The notes beneath the pieces were generated by a model. It ran no database searches. It was not told the origin of the DNA and worked only from the letters and a program-made list of their open reading frames with translations. Made by a program: the position numbers and the translations under genes. From assembly GCA_024280135.1 (NCBI GenBank), contig JAJRQS010000051.1, positions 1-9,786 on the forward strand: a stretch of 9,786 nt of DNA, written 5' to 3'. Position 1 is the first letter of the stretch. Every line of letters begins with the position of its first letter. Source of the DNA: Bacteroidota bacterium. GTDB taxonomy: Bacteria > Bacteroidota > Bacteroidia > Chitinophagales > Saprospiraceae. Positions 6,601 to 9,786 of this stretch are shown here, in pieces.

Positions 6601-8155
6601 TCCGGCGATTATTACAAGTCTGACATTACCCGATCCGCACGCAATAGAAACGACTATTACATTACAGAATGGGGTTAGTTGTTTTGATGGCTCCATTTTA
6701 GATGGTGCTGCTACTGCAACAGCTCAATATTCTGATGGCGTAGCCGGTAGTTTCAATTTTACTTGGCAGCCTAATATAACCTCTTGTCTAGGAACGACTA
6801 ATTGTAGCTCGAATAATCTAGGCATCAATGAAAATTACTTGATAGTAGATGACGGTACGTGCACAGTATATGATACCATCATTGTCGGTGGCCCAGATAG
6901 TATTTTAGTGACAAATGCGACTGTCACGCCCGCCAGTTGTTATCAAGATAGTGATGGTACTATCTCGATTGAAGTGCAAGGCGGGAATCCTGCTTATACC
7001 TATGGATGGACGGGACCTGCTGCGGGACAAAACGCTGCAAATGTCAATAATCTTCCTGCTGGAAATTATACCGTTCTGGTGACAGATATGGTGGGTTGCT
7101 CTGAAACTTTTGACTTTGTTATAGATGAACCAGAAGAATTACAATTATTAATTGATTTGACAAAGACTGTGAATGTATATTGTTTTGGAGAATCTACTGG
7201 GCAAATATATGTTCAACCCATCGGTGGCAATCAAGGCTATACGTATAACTGGTCTCCAGATGTTGGTACTGATAATATCGCAAGTTTTTTAGAAGCAGGA
7301 ACATATGCTGTTACCGTCACAGATGCCAAAGGATGTTCAGCGTCTTTGACACATGTACTTACGGAAAACCCACCAATAATGGCGACATTAAACCCGATAG
7401 AAGATCCAGAATGCTTTGGCTACCAAACAGTAATTTCTATAGACACGGTCATTGGCGGTTCTGGAGGGCCTTATACTTATTCGGTAGATTACAGTCCGCC
7501 ACAAAGCATTCAGTTGGATTACCAAGTCTTTGCAGATTCTCATTTTGTATTGGTTTATGATGCTTTTGAATGCTCTACTGAAATTAGAATTGATATCGGA
7601 GAGCCAGACGAAATATATTTGAATCTTCCAGCTACGGTAGAAGTAGAATTAGGAGATAGTATTCAATTGAATCCTGTCTATAGTTCTAGTTTGCCTATTG
7701 ATACCTTCTATTGGACGCCGACCATGTATTTACGTCCAGATACAGTTTTACATCCTTTTGTGGTCGATTTATTTGAGGATCAAGTTTATGAATTAACCAT
7801 TATAGATGTTAATGGATGTTCACAGACGGCAGAAGTATTAGTAGAAATAGATCGAAACCGAAATGTTTACATTCCGAATATCTTTTCTCCAAATAATGAT
7901 GGATTTAATGATATCTTTCATCCTAAAACAGGTATTGGCGTTAAGGAGGTGACAAAGATGTCGATTTTTGATCGTTGGGGAAATCTAATTTATAATGCTA
8001 AAAACTTTTTACCAGGAGATAATTCTCCTTATTCTTGGGATGGAAGCTTTAAAGGTAAAGCCTTAGATCCTGGAGTTTTTGTGTATATGATAGAAGTCGA
8101 ATTTTTGGATGGAAAAGTGCTGCTTTACCGTGGAGCCGTTACCTTAATGAAATAA
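3623..8155 (+). CDS. Giant T9SS-secreted surface protein with cohesin-like domain and SprB repeats
   Basis: This 1510-residue protein is exported by Sec and then probably by the type IX secretion system. In order: signal peptide (1-24, VFFA before QVP); an unrecognised Cys-containing region (about 26-300) with a YLCSGD motif near 74-79 and a degenerate SprB/PKD-like module at about 217-296 (Cys219, Cys287); a cohesin-like beta-sandwich (about 301-436) with ITGMEFDIHWDPSIVTFD and a CFDIVG strand; eleven SprB-like modules (about 440-1331); a PKD-like domain (about 1335-1412); and a gliding-motility-associated C-terminal domain (1414-1510). The likely role is an adhesin or motility-type filament at the cell surface. 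SprB in Flavobacterium is much larger, so this is a SprB-like protein, not a proven ortholog. The ATG at 3623 directly precedes the signal peptide. The gene stands alone, with a terminator after it. Its binding target is unknown. Confidence 0.88.
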   Translation: MTNRIALQLLFTVLALSLPAVFFAQVPIPIKAKIKANQSSPEACADQFAGNVAFSNFVGASNDIWGGTDPDTIYLCSGDKFDLTITGQDLTGDPDMSTPAGTGFGLYQCAPTIAGPNLTAVNADCHYSFGGSYVISTGGTVSGNQTFENTGLLQTQLDAGNPTCVWFAPITYDALVGTTPTYENSGPCVNVNINDNFPVVYLNPIAASNLVNTVGGFDCIGSFTILGGLPEYTNSTGYTIDISLASDPSVKALLLTDPSTILHGKQVRFQVGQAGMYNISISDGKSCSFSQTVDMSACPSVKIDLDNVSGAPGSNVCVAATVGNFSNITGMEFDIHWDPSIVTFDKITSSVLAGINATNTAGILSFVWLSPSFPTGVTIADNDEAFQVCFDIVGAIGTVSPVTIEPNNNGITISNGAGIQHSLDATSQKGSVSVQVAGALDVVLSSTPPTCVGQSNGSIDVMVTSGSDFPVSLSYAHSTGIPMGNITIPNTTTVNIPNLPAGVYTMTFTDNNGVVLVRTIEVAEGFQLGVNLPAVTTQCYGDLMNICPDVFDGNLIPVTDFTGYTFSWNGGNMDMCQNAIPSGFFAVTVTDPNGCSASASGTMKQPAQIQINETLVDPSCKGVDNGSVELQPTGGDISTTGTYEIIWQNPPASSTASLLIQGLSPGVYNVTITDNNNCQVTDSYTLAYQKELVASVTKQDVSCNGLDDGSVLATGTTIGGTAALPYSYTWNPSALMGNNPMNLPPGLYEVTITDTDGCLDSVSVTISEPEAITIALDNIQHESCTVGNDGQITISATGGAGGFGYAWSTSPVQTTPTANNLSAGSYTVSVTDANGCIKTESYTINPPTLPTIVDFTQVDVKCPSDNTGSLTVNVSAGNGQNFTYSWNTGPTTNSISNLSVGDYTVTVSDEYGCEASATATIVATEAFAIVLDTFIKPTCVGDADGSLVVEMAGSGNFQFEDGNWNASAGNTFILSGLSAGSYNVTITDLQSACPAIITSLTLPDPHAIETTITLQNGVSCFDGSILDGAATATAQYSDGVAGSFNFTWQPNITSCLGTTNCSSNNLGINENYLIVDDGTCTVYDTIIVGGPDSILVTNATVTPASCYQDSDGTISIEVQGGNPAYTYGWTGPAAGQNAANVNNLPAGNYTVLVTDMVGCSETFDFVIDEPEELQLLIDLTKTVNVYCFGESTGQIYVQPIGGNQGYTYNWSPDVGTDNIASFLEAGTYAVTVTDAKGCSASLTHVLTENPPIMATLNPIEDPECFGYQTVISIDTVIGGSGGPYTYSVDYSPPQSIQLDYQVFADSHFVLVYDAFECSTEIRIDIGEPDEIYLNLPATVEVELGDSIQLNPVYSSSLPIDTFYWTPTMYLRPDTVLHPFVVDLFEDQVYELTIIDVNGCSQTAEVLVEIDRNRNVYIPNIFSPNNDGFNDIFHPKTGIGVKEVTKMSIFDRWGNLIYNAKNFLPGDNSPYSWDGSFKGKALDPGVFVYMIEVEFLDGKVLLYRGAVTLMK
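4940..7615 (+). repeat. Eleven tandem SprB-like modules (protein-level repeat)
   Basis: Each module opens with a Cys in a pattern like SCNGxxDGS. It continues through a GG..YTYxW core and an LxAGxYxVTVTD strand, and closes with a GC and often an EPxxL linker. Opening cysteines fall at residues 451, 539, 620, 703, 784, 862, 939, 1020, 1106, 1187 and 1264, a spacing of 77 to 88 residues. The opening and closing Cys probably form a disulfide within each module (inference). The first module lacks the closing Cys (TDNNGVVLV), the second has an extra CPDVFDG insertion, and the eighth (from 1020) is degenerate with extra cysteines. I see no long identical DNA repeats, so the array looks old and diverged. 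Confidence 0.85.
7862..8152 (+). other. Type IX secretion C-terminal sorting domain (CHU_C, type B)
   Basis: Residues 1414-1510 begin NVYIPNIFSPNNDGFNDIF, the hallmark of the gliding-motility-associated C-terminal domain (TIGR04131 / CHU_C). They continue through MSIFDRWGNLIY, SWDGSFKGKALDPGVFVYMIEV and a final YRGAVTLMK. In this family the domain directs export through the type IX system. Type B domains of SprB-like proteins usually work with a PorP/SprF-type partner, often encoded next door. No PorP/SprF-like gene follows here, because the next gene is convergent and unrelated. Confidence 0.92.
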
Positions 8156-8709
8156 GCCGTAAAGTTAATTTGTACGAAAAAGCTATCAATTGCATCTCGC
8201 GATTGATAGCTTTTACTTTTTAATCTTCCACTTGCCCTTTCTGATGATAACGGTAAGTCCATGCTCATCATCAGGTGCGTAATCAAAATACTACCCACTT
8301 CATCCATGAAGTCCATGACTAGCATTTTATCGTTTGATTCCGAAAATATGGGTAAGAAGTTTGGCGGAAGCTGATAGCCTGTTTCATTTTTGCGATAAGC
8401 ATAAGAGCCTGTGCAAGTCTGATAGCGATAATTATGTGCTACTTTTGTGGGGTCATTGAGCCCCATAAAAAGTACAATATATGCGGTATCAGCATTTAGA
8501 GAAACGAGATACCCAAGATTCTTTACGGTTCTACAGCCATAGTTTTCGAGATACCATAAATAGTCTTTGGGTAGTTTTTTTACTGCGTTCGGTAGCGTCT
8601 CTTCGAAGTTGAAAGCCTTTTCGATAGCGGCTTCCGCAAAAACTTCCGCAAACATATCCTCTTCAAGACTTTCAAAACTGAGTGACGAGGTAATTTTTTT
8701 TATATCCAT
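8125..8709 (-). CDS. SMI1/KNR4 (SUKH)-like protein with a probable frameshift
   Basis: As read, the frame gives 194 residues from ATG 8709 to a stop at 8125. Residues 30-58, with LPNAVKKLPKDYLWYLENYG, resemble the start of SMI1/KNR4 (SUKH) domains. LPPNFLPIFSESNDKMLVMDF (115-135) resembles the later strand with its acidic turn. SUKH proteins include immunity proteins of toxin systems and other binding proteins; no toxin gene is visible here, so no such role is claimed. From about residue 142 the reading seems wrong. Adding one base in the A-run at 8285-8288 gives F, then DYAPDDEHGL, then TVIIRKGKWKIKK and a TAA at 8213-8215, for 165 residues in all. The as-read tail instead crosses the terminator and overlaps the adhesin gene by 31 bp. 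The gene begins 11 bp after ligA, likely the same transcript. GGAGG lies just one base before the ATG, unusually close. Confidence 0.6.
   Translation of the reverse strand: MDIKKITSSLSFESLEEDMFAEVFAEAAIEKAFNFEETLPNAVKKLPKDYLWYLENYGCRTVKNLGYLVSLNADTAYIVLFMGLNDPTKVAHNYRYQTCTGSYAYRKNETGYQLPPNFLPIFSESNDKMLVMDFMDEVGSILITHLMMSMDLPLSSERASGRLKSKSYQSRDAIDSFFVQINFTAYFIKVTAPR
8178..8214. terminator. Bidirectional intrinsic terminator between convergent genes
   Basis: AAAAGCTATCAAT (8178-8190) and ATTGATAGCTTTT (8202-8214) are perfect reverse complements. Three further inner pairs, one of them a wobble, make a 16-bp stem with an ATCTC loop (8194-8198). T-rich tracts follow on both strands (TTTTACTTTTT on plus, TTTTT on minus). 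It sits 22 bases after the stop of the giant surface-protein gene and meets the restored stop of the minus-strand SUKH-like gene (8213-8215), so it can end both transcripts. Confidence 0.9.
8285..8288 (-). other. Probable one-base deletion (frameshift site) in a homopolymer
   Basis: On the minus strand the codons read GGT AGT ATT TTG ATT ACG. Five T instead of four would read ATT TTT GAT TAC and restore the coherent C-terminus described for the SUKH-like gene. No classical slippery heptamer for programmed slippage is present, so a sequencing error or a recent indel is more likely than regulated frameshifting. The exact base cannot be fixed within the run, and the shift could in principle lie a few codons either side. 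Confidence 0.7.
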
Positions 8710-8720
8710 TCCTCCGTAAA

Positions 8721-9786
8721 TTACGATTCAATAAGCGCCAAAAAAGCATCTTCATCTAGTATCTCCACACTACCCAAAGCTTCTGCTTTCTTTAGTTTAC
8801 TGCCCGCTTTTTCACCAACGACGAGGATGTTAAGATTTTTAGAAACTGCTGATATATTTTTTGCTCCTGCTTTTTCCGCTAGCTTTTGCCCTTCTTTTCT
8901 CGTAATCTTATGAAGCTTTCCAGTAAAAAGAATTGTCTTACCTGAAAAGACTCCAGTTGTTGTCAATACAATGGGTAAGTCTTCTTCCTTTTGATCCAAG
9001 TTTACCCCAAGTGCTTGTAAAGATTCCAACAATAATACATTTTCTGGATTCTTAAAAAAGTCCATCATGTTTTTCGCAAGGATAGGTCCTATTTCTTTTA
9101 TTTCAGTATATTGTTCTACAGTCCAATTTTTGAGATCTAATGCATTTTTTACTTTTGCAGCAATTAATCTTGAGGCTTTTCGACCTAGGTGATGGACACT
9201 CAACCCATAAAGTAATCTTTGCATGGGGTTGTTCATAGATTGTTCGATTGCTTTTTGTAATTTATCAGCGGACCGTTGTCCGAACCCTTCTAAGTTTTTA
9301 ATTTTGTCGAAGTCCAATTTGTAAATATCATCATAGTTTTTTAACCAACCTAAATCGTAAAACTTTCTAGCTTGAGACTCTCCCATGCCATCGATATTCA
9401 TCGCATTTTTAGAGACAAAATGAATCAATCTTTGGATGGCTTGTTCTGGGCAATTAAAATTTGGACAACGCCAAGCGGCCATGCCTTCTTCTTTAATTAA
9501 GTCAGTCTGGCAAGAAGGACAAGCGGTAGGAAATTTGATTGGAATGACCTTGTTATCTCGGAGTTCTGGCAAGGATTTAACGATATAAGGAATCACATCG
9601 CCTGCACGTTCTACAACAACATGGTCACCTAATCGGATATCTTTAGAGGTGATAAATTCTTCATTATGCAAAGAAACTGAGGACACAATTACGCCTGCTA
9701 ATTCTACGGGTTTAATTTTGGCAACTGGAGTTATAGCACCGATTTTTCCCACTTGAAAAATGACCTCTTCTAAAATTGATGTTTCA
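8721..9786 (-). CDS. ligA: NAD-dependent DNA ligase LigA, 3' part (truncated by window end)
   Basis: LigA seals nicks in duplex DNA using NAD+ during replication and repair. The frame stays open to the window edge: before the GTG at 9752, which is internal and not a start, it reads ETSILEEVIFQ, the expected junction in this family. The fragment holds 354 residues of an enzyme normally about 670-700 long, so the adenylation domain with its KxDG lysine lies outside. Present, in fragment numbering: OB fold (about 1-80, with VGKIGAITPVA and the VVVERAGDVIPYI strand); a Cys4 zinc finger (Cys89, 92, 107, 112); a helix-hairpin-helix region (about 120-250, with NLEGFGQRSADKL and IKEIGPILA); and a C-terminal BRCT domain (about 277-354, with FSGKTILFTGKL). 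All zinc ligands are present and the C-terminus is intact. The SUKH-like gene follows after 11 bp. Confidence 0.96.
   Translation of the reverse strand, partial: ETSILEEVIFQVGKIGAITPVAKIKPVELAGVIVSSVSLHNEEFITSKDIRLGDHVVVERAGDVIPYIVKSLPELRDNKVIPIKFPTACPSCQTDLIKEEGMAAWRCPNFNCPEQAIQRLIHFVSKNAMNIDGMGESQARKFYDLGWLKNYDDIYKLDFDKIKNLEGFGQRSADKLQKAIEQSMNNPMQRLLYGLSVHHLGRKASRLIAAKVKNALDLKNWTVEQYTEIKEIGPILAKNMMDFFKNPENVLLLESLQALGVNLDQKEEDLPIVLTTTGVFSGKTILFTGKLHKITRKEGQKLAEKAGAKNISAVSKNLNILVVGEKAGSKLKKAEALGSVEILDEDAFLALIES

Noticed and set aside
4940..7615. Recent DNA-level tandem duplication or phase-variable repeat within the SprB-like array
   Set aside because: The modules are similar only at protein level; I saw no long identical DNA stretches or short simple-sequence tracts that would slip.
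8285..8288. Programmed -1 ribosomal frameshifting in the SUKH-like gene
   Set aside because: No X-XXY-YYZ slippery heptamer is present, and the as-read frame gives an implausible tail; a homopolymer indel is simpler.
8125..8709. Toxin-immunity pair involving the SUKH-like protein
   Set aside because: No toxin gene or polymorphic toxin C-terminus is visible next to it; its partner in the transcript is the housekeeping ligase.

Overview
The window looks like a chromosomal segment of a member of the Bacteroidota, probably a Saprospiria-like marine or aquatic gliding bacterium. The phylum call rests on four things: a giant secreted protein with SprB-type repeats and a gliding-motility-associated (CHU_C, type B) type IX secretion C-terminal domain; a DUF5723-type outer-membrane protein; a promoter matching the Bacteroidota consensus (TTTG / TAnnTTTG); and AT-rich leaders without clear Shine-Dalgarno sequences. 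The lower-rank placement is inference only.

Layout, left to right. Positions 1-30 appear to be the last nine codons of a plus-strand gene, followed by an intrinsic terminator (40-78). A small unrecognised plus-strand ORF (98-301) ends one base short of the stop codon of a minus-strand gene pair: a 499-residue lipoprotein (3199-1700) and a 454-residue DUF5723-like outer-membrane beta-barrel protein (1667-303). A 423-bp divergent intergenic region (3200-3622) holds a good minus-strand promoter for the pair and two bulged inverted repeats. One of these overlaps a candidate -7 box for the plus-strand gene. The 1510-residue surface protein follows (3623-8155): signal peptide, unrecognised N-terminal region, cohesin-like domain, eleven SprB-like modules, a PKD-like domain and the T9SS sorting domain. 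A strong bidirectional terminator (8178-8214) separates it from a convergent minus-strand pair. That pair is ligA, the NAD-dependent DNA ligase (3' part only, cut by the window end), and a downstream gene whose product resembles the SMI1/KNR4 (SUKH) family.

Most of the content is cell-surface and envelope biology, plus a housekeeping ligase. The clearest anomaly is a one-base frameshift in the SUKH-like gene. As read, its frame runs through the terminator into the adhesin gene. Restoring one base in a run of four A (8285-8288) gives a 165-residue protein that stops exactly at the terminator. I see no CRISPR array, transposon, RNA gene, or convincing new multi-gene system. The nearest things to novelty are the cohesin-like domain joined to a T9SS SprB-repeat protein and the structured divergent regulatory region.
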